Shown here one piece after another: positions 23,486 to 34,755 of a stretch of DNA of 64,000 bases (its first letter is position 1; the number at the start of each line of letters is the position of its first letter). Position numbers and translations under genes: made by a program. Source of the DNA: Acanthaster planci (Eukaryota; Echinodermata; Asteroidea; Valvatida; Acanthasteridae); NCBI RefSeq assembly GCF_001949145.1, contig NW_019091404.1:2315173-2379172 (forward strand), in the 5' to 3' direction. The notes beneath the pieces are model-generated. The model had not been told where the DNA came from. It worked only from the letters and a program-made list of their open reading frames with translations, and made no database searches.

Positions 23486-24909
23486 GTGCAGCCTGGAATT
23501 GACCTTGGCGGTTTCTGCGATTTCTTTAATGAAGTTTTTGCATTGTTCATTTCAGCCCGTCGGCTGTTGATTTTTTGCTGGTTCAGGCAAATTTTGCTCC
23601 ACGATGGCGGTGTAGAATCTTCCTCCCTTCTTAATGCAAACCCATTAGTCCAAACCCTGCTCAATGCATTATTTTGTTTTAAAACTGAACCCAGGGGTCA
23701 AGGTCAGAAATCTCAAAAACAATTGGTGGTCAGACAGGGAAAAGTAATGCTACTAATACCCCTAGTAAGTTGTAAAGAGTCGTACAATATGTCATCTGTA
23801 GACTTCCTAAAGGATGTTTCTTCCCCAATAAAGATGGCACTTACACATTAAAAAAATGTTTGCACGGTTTTGCAGTCCTAAAATGTTGTAAACATATTTG
23901 AAAAATTTCAGGCTGGAAAAGCAAATTTAAAAACTACTCATGAAAGTTCAACTGTTTCTAAAAAGTTTTCCAATTTAATTTATATTCACAATGGTAAGAA
24001 CAGATTATCAGGAGCAGGTACAAACATTGTCAAATGTATTTACAGACCATTATGTACAAAAAGCAATAATTTATATATGCCGATCATCATGGAGCTATGT
24101 TCTCGCGCTGTAGACCAGAATCGAAGATGTGTAAAAACTGTCTCAAGATCCATCAAAATATCAATCTTCACTGAAAAATGGCTTCGTTAAATTTCTGCTC
24201 TTTCTGGTGCACTGAAAGTTCTATACTACTTGAAAAAGGAGGACCACTTTTTATTTTGTGTATACTTTTTTTTATGTGAGATATTTTTCTACTGAAAATG
24301 TGCATTTGATGTTTAGAAACATTTGTAAAAAATTTTATTCCAATGAGAACACCGTCTGGACAAACAAAAAATGGAAGAACGAGACCCCCCCCTCATTGCT
24401 TGGAAAAAACTACTAGTTACGAAAAAAGTGGTCGTTAACTTTTTGGAGTAGCGTATATTGAGCAAGAATACTTGTAAATTGCAACCCTAGATATACGGCA
24501 CACAAATGTAGCAAAAGCAATGTTAAGCTGTTGCAGTCAGTGTCTGCTTCTTTATAAAAAGGTATGCACATGTCCACAAATGTACAGGTGATTCCAGTCT
24601 CCAATGCTTGCTAACTTTTAAATTTCTGTGATTGGCCACAAGAGGGCTCACTTTATGACTACCACTAAGTCATGGTGAGTTTTGGGTAGTTTCACGTTGT
24701 CACCTCCACAGGAGAATGAGTATTTAATAACTCTTATTCAGGGATTGAATTCATTACAAAGCTGGAAAAAAAAACTTGAATCACACTGAAAGACGATCCC
24801 ACCAAAGTCCTAGTATCTCATAGAGAAGATGCATAATTTTTGCTGCCTTCCAAGTTTAATAACTAGGATGCAAGTTGCACTTGACGTGCCGATCAGTAAA
24901 AAAAATATT

Positions 24910-24951
24910 TCATGCATCTTCAGTGTCCGAGTGAATGACCTCTTCCGTTCC
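24910..24951 (-). CDS. LRRC23: LRRC23 coding exon 7 (last, 14 codons with stop)
   Basis: Acceptor TGTCCAG on the minus strand at 24952; reads in phase 0 as GTEEVIHSDTEDA then TGA at 24912-24910. The acidic ending and phase fit the previous exon. No vertebrate match is claimed for this tail, so it rests on splice signal and phase. Confidence 0.65.
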   Translation of the reverse strand, partial: GTEEVIHSDTEDA

Positions 24952-27900
24952 CTGGACATAAAAAGATGAACAAACCAAACGGCATACACCTAATTAGTGG
25001 GACAACTTTTATGAGTTACCAATACCAATCTCTGAGGCTAACTCCCACCCACCACAGCTCATGTAGCTCCTCCCCCTCCTAAGCACCCCCTCATTGATCG
25101 AAAAGAGCCACACTGATGGCGAGTGTTGATTTGCTGGTAGTGATGTGACCATAATGTGTGCATTTCATAGTCGTTTGTGAACCAACGAAGTGCAGTTCCC
25201 CACCAGAGAGAGCATGCACTAGGCTAGGAAAATTGCGCCCTCTCTTGGTCGAGCCCTGGCTCATGAGCACAATACACAAACAGCTCTCGGTCAAAGTGCC
25301 CGACTAACCGTGGATCTATATCTTACCTCTGCAGCTAACTCTTCCGCCCTCCTTTGCTCATACAGTTCCTCGGCCTCCTGTCTTTCTTCCTCATTGTACT
25401 CATCCTTGTCCAGTCTCTCCACGCGTCGGATGTTGATGAGAACTTCCATCCTGTAATCATCCTCATCTGAACAGGGACACTCTACCAGAGTAAGAAAAAA
25501 AAAAAAAAACGGACCCAGATGCTAACAGTTGGCCCTTCCTGTGGGGTGGTTTAACACACTGCACTTCCACTGTGGGCCTGTACTCATTTCTGTTCTCATT
25601 TGGTAAGGAGTTCATTTGTGCTCATTCAATTGAAAACTAACTTTGATCACTCTGCACACTGAAACTGGAAGCTCGGTGCATGTGCACTACTGAGTGTCCT
25701 GTAATCTTCTAACACTGCATTGCTCACTATGTCCATATTACCAATTCTACTTTCCTTACGGACCAATTTGTTGCAATTTCTCCCAACACTGAACTGACGG
25801 TTCCCCCAACACTGAACTGACGGTTTCCCCAACACTGAACTGACGGTTCCCCCAACACTGAACTGATGGATGCAAGAGAAAGGGGTTTGCCAAATACCGC
25901 CTTGGTCTACATCTCTAGAGTAGGATTCAATTTTGCACAGTTTATTCCCCTGATTAGTAGCCCTTAAGCTCAACACAGCTAATCCGCGGCCACAGTTTGG
26001 ATTTCTCAGTTCCATCTGGTTTCAACACTGTAAACACTTCAAAGCCATGGCGGAGCATTTCAGAAAATGCCCAAGACAGATAGATTTGACATTTGGGGAG
26101 AAAAGGTCACACACCTGACATGATGAGCGCCCTCAACATGGGCAGACATTTCAGCTTGGCCGTCTCTTTGACGTCAGCCACTGAGTTGCCCCTCAGGTTG
26201 ATGTACTGCAACTGCTTCATGCTCTCTGCAAAGCCGTCCAGCTTCTCAATCTGGTTGTCACGGAGATGCAGCGTGGTCAGGTGCTCTAGACGCTCAAGCC
26301 CCTCCACTTTGGTGATGAGGTTTCCAGCCTGTAAAATGAAGTCAAGGAGATTTTGTTAGAATGAAGGCAATCTAACAAATAGAAAAAGCTCTGAAAATTG
26401 GAAACTTTGGTCATCATTAGCACTACACCCCTTCAAACCAGACGCCCAAATAGGTCATTCACAGATTCATCAATTTAAGTAGTCACATGAATAAATGATG
26501 CAACACCTAGCATAACAAAGAAAAAAAATCACAGAATCAATTAGTCCACTGACAAAAATTGAATTTAACTTTGATTGAAGCCTTTCCAGCAAAAATTATT
26601 CGTGTGGATTAAAAAAAACAAAGACAAGAAAAGAAAGGAAAATATACAGTAAGGACATAAATTGAATTCCTTCGCAGAATCTACGTTACATCAAATGCTT
26701 GTGCAATAAGCGTATACAATGACAATTTGCCCAAGTGCAAACAGGGTGCACAATGATAATTAAGAATATTAATTTGAAAGCACATTCCTGGCTTCCGCTA
26801 GATTTCATCCGCCTCCCGGGAAATAGGATTATGCATTCCCATCTTTTGGTGCCTTCCATTCTTGTGAATTTCTAACATGATTTAGACTGTCAATTTGCAC
26901 AAGGCTATGATTGCGTGTTTAGCTTTTTTTGAGGGGGGGACCCTGAGATTGTAAGCCTCTCAGTCATTTGGTTTAGTGGGGAGGATATTTGCATAATGGA
27001 TCAAAAACATGGACGTGTCCATGCACAATTCTCAGGTGCCCCAAGGATATTTGCCTGGTAATTACAAATGAGTGTTTTCAGAGAAAAAAAGTGGGCCTAA
27101 TGCTGAATGGAATTTAGGGAATTTATTAAATCACCATGAATTCATTAATCTGATGAAAGCGTGATTTCATTACGGCTAAAATGTCAGACTTAAGGGACAC
27201 TTTTTTTCTATGACAGAAAGCTGCACCTTTGGCTGGGTACATTTCATTGACGACATGTACAATGTACGTTGAGAGTAACTTGCAAGGAACTTAACATCAG
27301 ATTTATTTTCTAAATTGAATGACTTGAAACACTGGCATTTTCTTTAAATTACTTTGAATCCTTTTCCTGCACTTTGAATCCGTTTACTTTCAGCAGACTT
27401 TCTGGTGTTCCTAATAACATATCCACGCTTGTAATTACAGGCTTCACAAAAGCGTTTGATACGGTGTGAACCATGAAATAGCCATCATGTGCCCCCATTA
27501 TTGTTCGGTGGATCACAAACTTCTTGATTGACCATGAACAAAGGGTAAGGTACAAACAAGCCCTTTCAGAGTGGCAAACACTCACTGGTGGTGTTCAATC
27601 CACAGGGCACTCAACTTGGCCCTGTAATATTCTATAATGCTGCAGATCATGTTCAGAGTAAATGCTGGAAATATAATGAATCTTAGATCTAGCAGAAAAC
27701 TTGAAGAATGCTCACGTAAAACCAATCATTTCAATGACAGCCCAATTCCTTACCTTCCTTGACTCTTGAATTCATCTGCTCCACCCCTGCCATCTAACAC
27801 CAAGTAATCTTTATCTATAGGCAATGTCTATGTAAGTGTAATTGTAATCCCCCCATCCCGTTTTTTTTTGACTGGCTTTCTTTGTATGTATATGTTTGTT

Positions 27901-30900
27901 GGTTGGTGATGTCAGGTTTTGATTTGTTGGCTTCTAGGTGGGGCATGTGTTTTTGTCCTCTAGTCTGTTTTGTTAATCAGGTTATTTGGCTTTTCCTGTT
28001 GTGATAGTGCAATCTGTTTCGGTTGTATTTCTTTCATTCTTTTATGAGCAATCACATTTTTATTTGACAATTTTTATGGTAATATTAGAAGTATATTAAT
28101 TTCGGTGTTACAACCTTTGTCATTTTAATATCCTGTGTAAGCTGCTCTCAACTCAGCCTGCAGGCTGCTATGAACAATCAAATAAACCATAGTAATCATA
28201 ATAATAATTTTCGCATTACTGCTAAGGAAACTGAATGACTGAGTTGTGAACAAATGTGAAGAACTCTTGCATAAAATAAGTACTGGTGTATGAAACATAT
28301 TCAGTAAAATATCAATGTACAAAGCCTATTTCAAAAGGGACAAATTCTCAATCCTTGTTAAAATGAGCTATTCGGTTATCTCATTTCCTTTGCTATCAAT
28401 CAGGGAAAGAATGCAAGCGAATAATTTTTTAACGCTTATTTCCTTTACAGGTTCCTATGTCTTTTATGACAATACCAGTGTGAATAACATGTATCTACAC
28501 AGAGAGGTAGCGTGTTATGAACAGGAAATGAAGTCCAAATTAAATCAGATCTCTTGCAATTTAGCTTCTGGGTATACATGGTATGTACATGTATGTAACG
28601 ATTCTCAGGGTCAAGTGATTTCATGACAAGTGATTGCCAGTACTTCAACTTAACTCCCAATGATGAAATTCTCCAACTGCAAGTTTTTTTTCTGTGTCCT
28701 GATTTCAATCATCAATATACATGTTGAATCATTTTCTGTTTACTTATATGTGGACCATCTCCAAAGCTGGCTTTTTTGTGTCTTACCTTCCTTCCTTGTT
28801 ACATATTTTGTGCCAGTGTTCTGATTGTGTTTACCAGTAGGATTCAATTCAAGGAGCCCCTTGTAGATGTACAGTGCACTGCATGTTGGCTGGTAACCTA
28901 CTTTGTAGCTAAGCAAATAGTTTCTGTGCTAAGCTTATTTCTGCACTTAACACCTCTATGAAATTGGCCCCCATGAGCTTAGCACGTCCTTGAATGTCTC
29001 TGTTTACCACTTTCTGACTTTATACATGTATATGTGCTTGTTTTTATTTAGGAATTTCTTTTGCATTCACTTAATTATTTTCTACATTCTTTGTTAACAT
29101 GATCTTGTAATGCCGTATAATGACTCTATCTGCAGATTGATACTTTCTTTGAAATGGTCGAATTTGATTGACAGGTGACAGTAACATTAAATACTCTAAA
29201 GTGCAGGTCCAGGTGAGGTTACATTTACATTTCACACTTGAAACATGAACCCACCCAAAATAAGGCCATCAGGAGTTCTTGACAGCAATTGGATACTTCT
29301 ATGAACAATTTTATTTTTATGGACCTTCTCACTGGCTATAATTGGGTTTGTTTTGTTACATTTGTCACAGTTTGAGATACACGTTTCTCAGTACACTATG
29401 ACCAGCAATCTTCAAAGACTAAAGGAAATGATGATTAAGCACCCTCAAAGTATGCCACAAGGAACACTAAATATACCAATTTTCAAAACTGGTGATTCAG
29501 TAAGTGCTAAGTCGATTACATAACAGCACAAGGAAATAAGGCTGAGTTTGGCTAAGAAAAAGTCAAATATATGACATGTCAAGGATACATCAGTGCCATT
29601 TTGTACTTTGCAGATTATGCAAAAAAGGAAGTACAGGAGAGATTCGATCAGAAAGGTTTACTGTGAGAATAGGCAGAACGACAACACATTGAAATCTAGT
29701 TGCTCAATGAAAGAATGACTTGGGGAGGAAATAAAGTGATAGTGTTTGCAACCGTGGTACTATGGGTGAAACCCCTGAATGTTAACAGTGTTGAAAAGCA
29801 GTTTCAACCGTAAAACACAAGGTCGAAAACAGTGTTGTTCTACGGGAACATACTGGTATCATTTACTGGTGTTAGGGCCTTTGTGACATTTTCCTGGTTT
29901 TGAATTTTGTTTCAATGACATTGATTCCTCTTTCTGCCTGCACAAAATTGGTCCCTGGCAGAGATTTTCACAGGGGACTCCAAATAACATTTGGCCTGAT
30001 CCAGAGAGGCGACTAGCAAAATTATGGTCAATATTATCTTCAAAATGTAACTTGTTTTCACAAAATATAGTATTACATTATTACATATTGACTTTCACTT
30101 TCAACATGTAACCTGAACATAACATATTTATGTTTATTCAACTGTGGATATAAATGAAACAGTTCTCATAAAAGGTTTACGTTTTGGCACACTTTGTTCG
30201 GTACAAAATTTTCACTAGCTTTCAAATAGAAACGGTTGAAAATGTTTGCCAAGAGTCGTTAAATACAAGCATTATAAAAACTATAATCTTGTGAATTTCC
30301 TTTGTGTTGCTTCTGTAAGCAAGGTGTGAGCATAATCAGCATATATTATGTAGTATTTTACTGGGTTAGGATTCAATAGTGCTGATTTCCATTCTTTTTC
30401 TGACAGATTTGTGCATGATGTTAACTTACCAAAAATAAGTTTTTCAAGTTGGGCAGGTAGATTCCAGCTGTAGTTGTTAGTTTGTTGCCTCTTAACTCCA
30501 GGGTATGCAACCGCCCAAGCCTGGAGGGTTCCAGTCCACTGATTGCACTTATTTCGTTGACTAGAAATGAAAACAACACAAATGTAACAGGCAAAAAGTA
30601 CCCTCCCCCCCCCAAAAAAGCGTGCATTTTTTGGATGCATGTTCTGAGTTGGTCTGATGTACACGTAAGACAGCAATATAAATACTTGGAAACAGAATTT
30701 TATAACTGACATACCGGGTACATGTATGTTGAACAGTGCATCAAAATCACTTTAGTTGAGAAACAATCATAATACTGACACAGAAAGGTATGGAACTGAA
30801 ACATCGCTTCTAGTGACTGAACATAAAAATGACAACTTTGTTGAAATTGTCTGGAAAATCAACGAGAACAAAGAGTTGTGATATACACGGACATATACAC

Positions 30901-33900
30901 TTACATGTAGCTCTACATATTCTTACTTGACTGATTAGGTAATTGTCCAACTCGCTGAAAAGTTCATGTACGTGTTTACGGACACTTTAGACTTTAAGGT
31001 AAATTTCTAATAGTGTGACAAAAGAAATGATGGTACCAAGTTTCTTTCGGTATCCTTCCCCCCCAAATAAATCCATGTCATTAAACCACCAATGGTCCAA
31101 ATTGGAAAGAAGTTTCATGTACACCAATCAAGTCTAATGCCTCAACTAAATAACTACTTGGTTTCATGCTACTGTGGAAAATGCTCACTGCTTAATTAAG
31201 AAAACAAAATTCATACTTCAAATTGCCATCTTCAACTTGGGTGGTGAAAAACTACAAAAGTCTTCTTTGATTTATGGGACTTTGAGAAAATTCTGTAGCT
31301 ACACGTACATGTATTGAGTCTGTAAATCAGTGTGGAATATGTTCAGCGTTTTTTCCCCTCAAAGCCCCGTGTTGGTCTGAGAAATTTAATGTCCCACTCT
31401 CAATCCGTCTCCTCAACAAGTCATCCAAACCGGTATCGTAATGGTAATTTTAACCTTACGATGGTCGTACACTCTAATGTAAAATTCTTAAATACTATCA
31501 ATCCTCTTTTTAAACTTTGATCAACTGAAACTTGACAAACTCCTGTTATTGAATGTATGACGGATAAACAATCAAAATAGTTGTCCCAAATTAATTAATT
31601 AATACTGTGATGCTATATTATACAAGTATTTGAACGTGTATGTACATGTAAATCGAACAAGAAGAATTTCCAAGTTTTCTGGACAATAAAGAATGAAGAA
31701 TTGTTTTTTGACTTAAAGTCTGGATCAGTACAGTAAGAAGAAAGGAGATATGAAACAGGACAGAACTTTCACTCACAGGACAGGTTGAGTGATTCCAGGA
31801 GAGGATGGTTGATGCCTTCTGTGGCGGTAATCCTGTTGTTGGCAAAGCTTGCCACCTGTAGGTAGGGCAACTCATCCAGTTTAGCTGACTGAAGGAGGTT
31901 ACGCTCACACTTTAAGGTCAGCAGGTGGGTCAGAGAGTTCAGAGGTGAAATGTCACGGAGCATGTTCATTGACAGGTCCACGTAACGAAGATGAATGAAG
32001 GAACTCAGAATACCAATGTCTGTTATTTCCCTGTAAAAATTTAAAATCACAAATTACATGTACATGTATATGGCTATCTGAATTACTTAAAACTGACTGT
32101 AAATTATGGCACAAAATCAAGAATTTGAAGTCATTCAAAAGAAACTAAATTATAACAGGGAAATAAACTAATGTTGCTCTGAGGAATTACAAATTGAGAA
32201 AAAATGAAACAAACTTCCAAAGCACAGTTAAGTCTGCTTTTAATAATGTTGTCACAGTTATTGACTGGTCCTCTATGACTCACCTGTCTTTGATGTCTAA
32301 TCTGACATACGCATGGGCCAGACCACTGCCAATTTTAGCCAGTAAGGACAAGCATTCTCCAACTGCGTCTTCAGTGAGTGGGTTCTCTGGAACTTTCTAG
32401 ATGTAATAATAACCATAATGGGGCTAGTACATGTAATTAGGTCAAGGCACACTGTTTTTTTATTACATTCAAAACTACATGTAGGCTAAGTCCACATAAA
32501 ATTAAAATTTTCAGAAAGAGTTCCATACCCAGTCACCAGAAATCTTCCGTGAGATGACTTACAAACATGTAAGTGCTACCTAAAGTAAAAGTGTAAATCT
32601 AATGGAGTAGGCTACATTGTAACACTAAGTTAGGAGTGAAAAAACTTTCACTTTTCTTAAAAAAATACTGTCAGTGACCCATAATCTTTGTGCACATAAT
32701 CTAAGGTGACAGATGGATGTGGAAATTATGGAACTCTGGAGGGATTTTTTTAAAATTAATTTATTGGGGTTTTTGGGGGGAGTCTGCAATTGTAAAATGG
32801 TGTGATTCCCACCTCATGAATACGAAGTCACAAGGACAATGTTGGCGCAGGCCCAGACTAAGATTTGACATGGTAATTTTTATTTTAATACCATCACATT
32901 TTTGGCCATTTTTGTACACCAAGGTGAAAAATAATTAAAAATTATAGAGGGGTAGAGGGGTTGGGGAGGGGGATTTAAAAAATGTAAAAACAGAGGTCGG
33001 CCCCTCTATTGTGGGCTTTCTAATGACTTTTCACTGAGGTGTAGGCCTATTAAAGTAAAATCTTGCCGTTTAAAGTCCCCCCTCGAAAAAAAATACAGTA
33101 ACGACAGTTAGGCCCAGCAAAACATTATTTACTAGGGTCTTAAGTATGTTAAGGGCATAGCCTTAAGTCCTTAGCCCTAAGACTGAGGTCTAAAGTTGGG
33201 CCTACATGTAGGCCCCATTTGCCAGCGACGACAAATGGTTACCCTTAATATCCACTGCCACATTGTGAAAGATAACTAAGTAACTAAGTAGATGATTCTA
33301 CTTATTTCATGGACAATACATGTACATGTAGGCTGGAAAGAGTTCATATACGGACACCACTTGACACTTTAGGCAGAAACCCCACGAGACAGGTCTGAAA
33401 GGGGACAAATCTGAATTATTGACTAAACTCTTAACCTTTACATCAAATGTGCCTGAAATTTCACTATTTACATGTAATGCACTATGAAACCGATGAATAT
33501 ATCCAACACTGTACCAAAACGTCGCAGTTATCTTTATCAAGTTGCAGCAAAAAAGAGGAAAACATGCAAATCCTGTGCAAAGTGAAAGGAGAGTTGCCCC
33601 TTAGCAGTGTTTCAGCTAGTGAGCCATGCAGCCTTGTTTTGCACGGCCAGTTTTGTGAAATCACGGCCCATTTTTTCAAGCCCGGCCTGGCAGTGCAAAT
33701 CAAGCCGTGCACTACTTAATTTGACGCTTGTGTAAGCTACATATAGATCCCGAAAAATGTGAAAATAAAATCTGAGCTAAAATGCAGTCTTTTCCCATGC
33801 TTTTTCCCCCATCAACCAAGTCCAAAATAGAAAATACACTGCAGTAAAGTACATGCACACTGGGTTCAGACGTTTGGTTAAAATGTATCAACACCGGCAG

Positions 33901-34755
33901 GCGGGTTCCCTTACTTATAAATAATAAACTAAAGCATGCATCTATCAACTTGTAACAAAATGAATACAGGGAGCCATACTTGTTCACCAGTGATCGATCA
34001 CACATGTAATCAACCTCATTCCCATGGCAATCGTTAGCCGCCATATTGCGCCTGCACTCTCGCACGAGGTAGTCCATGGGGACGAGGTTGACATATAACC
34101 ATTTTGGGGCTTGTGCTGCGTGCTCACTACATGTATATCATCCAGAATGAAACGAAAAAAAAACATATTTCTTCTTGAAGGCAAGAAAGCATGAGCACGT
34201 GGTCTGCGGGTGGTGTATGTGGGTGCATGTACAGTGTGCATGTACACGCTCTATGTATGCATGTACTACACATATTTTTTCATCCACATTGAAGTCAAGT
34301 CTTGCACTCAATTTGCTCGTTCTTAGCCAAATTGCCGAAGGAAACATGCATGTACATGTAGTAATATTGGGATTCATTTTATATCAAATATATTTTATAT
34401 CAAATATTCATTTATGTCAAACGGTTAGGCCTACTTTTGTACTTGTTCAACATTGAATGTCGAACATCAAACGAGGAATAAGTAGGCCTAGGCTTCGGCC
34501 TAACCAACTTTACACCGCCAAACCAACACCTCCGAACGGAGCAGACAACAAACATGACAAAGTCCAAATATGTCAAACTTAAATTTGGGCCTGGACCTAC
34601 GCCCTCGCCTACCACCCTACTCATGGTTATTTTTTACCGACCTCTTCTTCTTCTTGCTCAGCTCCCTCCTCTTCTCCGCCCTCTTCCTCCCCCATCTCGG
34701 GCTCTTCGACTCCTTCTTGGTCCTCGTCATATTCCTGTTCTGAGTAGTCAGACAT
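24910..34755 (-). CDS. LRRC23: LRRC23 homologue (radial spoke leucine-rich repeat protein), seven coding exons
   Basis: Coding exons in transcript order: 34755-34638, 32392-32284, 32030-31777, 30560-30430, 26328-26115, 25481-25327, 24951-24910. Splice sites are GT/AG and phases add up (1023 nt, 340 residues; human about 343). Domains: acidic Glu/Asp tract at about 6-38; PLTEDAV and GLAHAYV, matching human PLTEDMM and GLAHAYV; leucine-rich repeats at about 80-270, with IHLRYVD, SPLN-LTHLL, ELPYLQ-ASFA, LHT-ELRGN and LTTLHLRDNQI shared with human; then a VERLDKDEYNEEE capping motif and a Glu/Arg-rich helix at about 296-326. In mammals LRRC23 is a radial spoke 3 head component (RSP15 relative) needed for sperm motility, so an axonemal role in motile cilia and sperm is inferred. 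The gene converges on AGTRAP. Confidence 0.93.
24952..25326 (-). other. LRRC23: LRRC23 intron 6
   Basis: A 375-bp intron with donor GTAAGA. It contains most of repeat copy B (25135-25265), which is related to 21443-21560. Confidence 0.7.
25135..25265. repeat. Dispersed repeat copy B (partner at 21443-21560)
   Basis: Ordered blocks GCATTTCATAGTCGTTTGTG, AAGTGCAGTTCC, CTAGGAAAATTGC and CTCTCTTGGTC match copy A, with an extra segment before CTAGG. Same orientation as copy A. Confidence 0.65.
25327..25481 (-). CDS. LRRC23: LRRC23 coding exon 6
   Basis: Minus-strand acceptor CTGGTAG at 25482; donor GCAGAG|GTAAGA below 25327. Completes Glu276, then CPCSDEDDYRMEVLI, RRVERLDKDEYNEEERQEAE and a Glu/Arg helix; human has NPCTDETSYR and LERLDKEFYEEEERAEA. 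Confidence 0.92.
25482..26114 (-). other. LRRC23: LRRC23 intron 5, with a tandem repeat
   Basis: A 633-bp intron with donor GTGTGT. Holds a 23-bp x 4 tandem array at about 25780-25868 and a poly-A run at about 25494. Confidence 0.7.
25780..25868. repeat. 23-bp tandem repeat, four copies
   Basis: The core AACACTGAACTGA recurs at 25785, 25808, 25831 and 25854, exactly 23 bp apart. Unit approx. CCCCCAACACTGAACTGACG plus GTT. The copies are nearly identical, so the expansion is recent. Confidence 0.9.
26115..26328 (-). CDS. LRRC23: LRRC23 coding exon 5
   Basis: Acceptor TTTTACAG on the minus strand at 26329; donor TCAG|GTGTGT. Encodes AGNLITKVEGLERLEH, LTTLHLRDNQIEKLDGFAES, LQYINLRGNSVADV and LPMLRALIM: two leucine-rich repeats nearly identical to human LTTLHLRDNQIDTLSGF and LQYLNLRGNMVANL. 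Confidence 0.95.
27400..28210 (+). pseudogene. Degenerate CR1/Jockey-type LINE: reverse transcriptase fragment and 3' tail
   Basis: Plus-strand translation from about 27428 gives ITGFTKAFDTV, then after two in-frame stops IVRWITNFLIDHEQRV and SEWQTLTGGV. After a frameshift at about 27597 it gives PQGTQLGPVIF. These are conserved blocks of non-LTR retrotransposon reverse transcriptase (F.KAFD, RWI..FL..R.QRV, GGVPQGT.LGP). The catalytic DD-containing block is not found downstream. Sequence to about 28210 ends in ATAATAATAATT-like short repeats, which would suit a LINE 3' end. Inserted opposite to LRRC23 and dead. Confidence 0.75.
28895..28972. mobile_element. Fragment of the 'AATTTCATAG' foldback family (one end)
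   Basis: Ends CTCTATGAAATTGGCCCCC, the reverse complement of the 21671 element's terminus, preceded by GTGCTAAGCTTATTTCTGCACTTAA. The matching left arm was not found, so it is truncated or strongly diverged. Confidence 0.5.
30430..30560 (-). CDS. LRRC23: LRRC23 coding exon 4
   Basis: Acceptor CATTTCTAG on the minus strand; donor TTTTTG|GTAAGT. Completes Phe161, then NEISAISGLEPSRLGR, LHTLELRGNKL and LPNLKNLFL; human has GLDPEKL, LHTVELRGNQL and LPKLKNLYL. Confidence 0.94.
30561..31776 (-). other. LRRC23: LRRC23 intron 3 (1.2 kb)
   Basis: Donor GTGAGT. No exon or clear repeat recognised beyond short TACATG runs. Confidence 0.75.
31777..32030 (-). CDS. LRRC23: LRRC23 coding exon 3
   Basis: Acceptor TTTTTACAG on the minus strand; donor TCCT|GTGAGT. 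Completes Arg76, then EITDIGILSSFIHLRYVDLS, PLNSLTHLL, LDELPYLQVASFANNRI and EGINHPLLESLNLS: the first leucine-rich repeats, strongly similar to human SYIHLRYVDIS, PLNYLTHLL, MNELPYLQIASFAYNQI and EGISHPRLETLNL. Confidence 0.95.
32031..32283 (-). other. LRRC23: LRRC23 intron 2 (253 bp)
   Basis: Donor AG|GTGAGT; acceptor TTTTTACAG. One TACATGTACATGTATA run at about 32055. Confidence 0.8.
32284..32392 (-). CDS. LRRC23: LRRC23 coding exon 2
   Basis: Encodes PENPLTEDAVGECLSLLAKI, GSGLAHAYVRLDIKD and two bases of Arg76. The acceptor may be AAAG|TT at 32392 (phase 1, pairing with donor GTCG|GTAAAA of exon 1) or CTAG|AAAG at 32396 (phase 0, pairing with donor GAG|GTCGGT). The predicted protein differs by one residue (V versus KV order). 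I chose the first pair for its better donor. Confidence 0.88.
32393..34637 (-). other. LRRC23: LRRC23 intron 1 (2.2 kb)
   Basis: Contains a second X-box-like palindrome, ATTCCCATGGCAAT at 34018-34031, and a YY1-type GCCGCCAT at about 34037. Around them the base composition is CpG-richer and a minus-strand frame (MDYLVRECRRNMAAND..., from 34077) is open, which might mark an alternative promoter or first exon. A CAGTGTTTCAGCTAG hAT-like end lies at 33605. Confidence 0.6.
34018..34031. promoter_or_regulatory. X-box-like (RFX) motif in LRRC23 intron 1
   Basis: ATTCCCATGGCAAT (minus strand ATTGCCATGGGAAT) matches the core of the RFX X-box GTTGCCATGGNAAC at 11 of 14 positions. It lies about 0.6 kb inside the gene, beside a YY1-type site. 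Confidence 0.35.
34638..34755 (-). CDS. LRRC23: LRRC23 coding exon 1 (acidic N-terminus)
   Basis: ATG at 34755 opens MSDYSEQEYDEDQEGVEEPE, then a Gly/Glu-rich run to EEEEV; human starts MSDEDDLEDSEPDQDD with a similar acidic run. Donor GTCG|GTAAAA at 34637, or GAG|GTCGGT ending the exon at 34642. No upstream in-frame ATG fits better. Confidence 0.87.

Larger units (their letters stand above)
21990..24909. other. Intergenic DNA between AGTRAP and LRRC23 (convergent)
   Basis: No gene recognised. Includes a C10/G12 hairpin at 23374-23404, a weak tRNA-like B box at about 23457 (separate entry), and a 173-codon plus frame over 23330-23851 that starts inside the C/G repeat and matches nothing I know. 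The last few hundred bases before 24910 should be the LRRC23 3' UTR. A minus-strand AATAAA at 24334-24339 is about 570 bp past the LRRC23 stop and is a possible poly(A) signal. Confidence 0.45.
26329..30429 (-). other. LRRC23: LRRC23 intron 4 (4.1 kb)
   Basis: Contains a degenerate LINE (about 27400-28210, plus strand) and the end of a foldback element (28895-28972). It also holds a complex, repeat-free stretch at about 26740-27250 with a perfect octamer ATTTGCAT at 26987-26994, which could be regulatory. No additional LRRC23 exon is needed by phase or homology. Confidence 0.75.

Noticed and set aside
23330-23851. 173-codon plus-strand frame
   Set aside because: Begins in a C/G homopolymer repeat and crosses a SINE-like fragment; no recognisable protein.
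33605-33720. hAT-type end CAGTGTTTCAGCTAG with a GC-richer body
   Set aside because: Only one terminus could be seen and no inverted partner was found, so not listed as an element.
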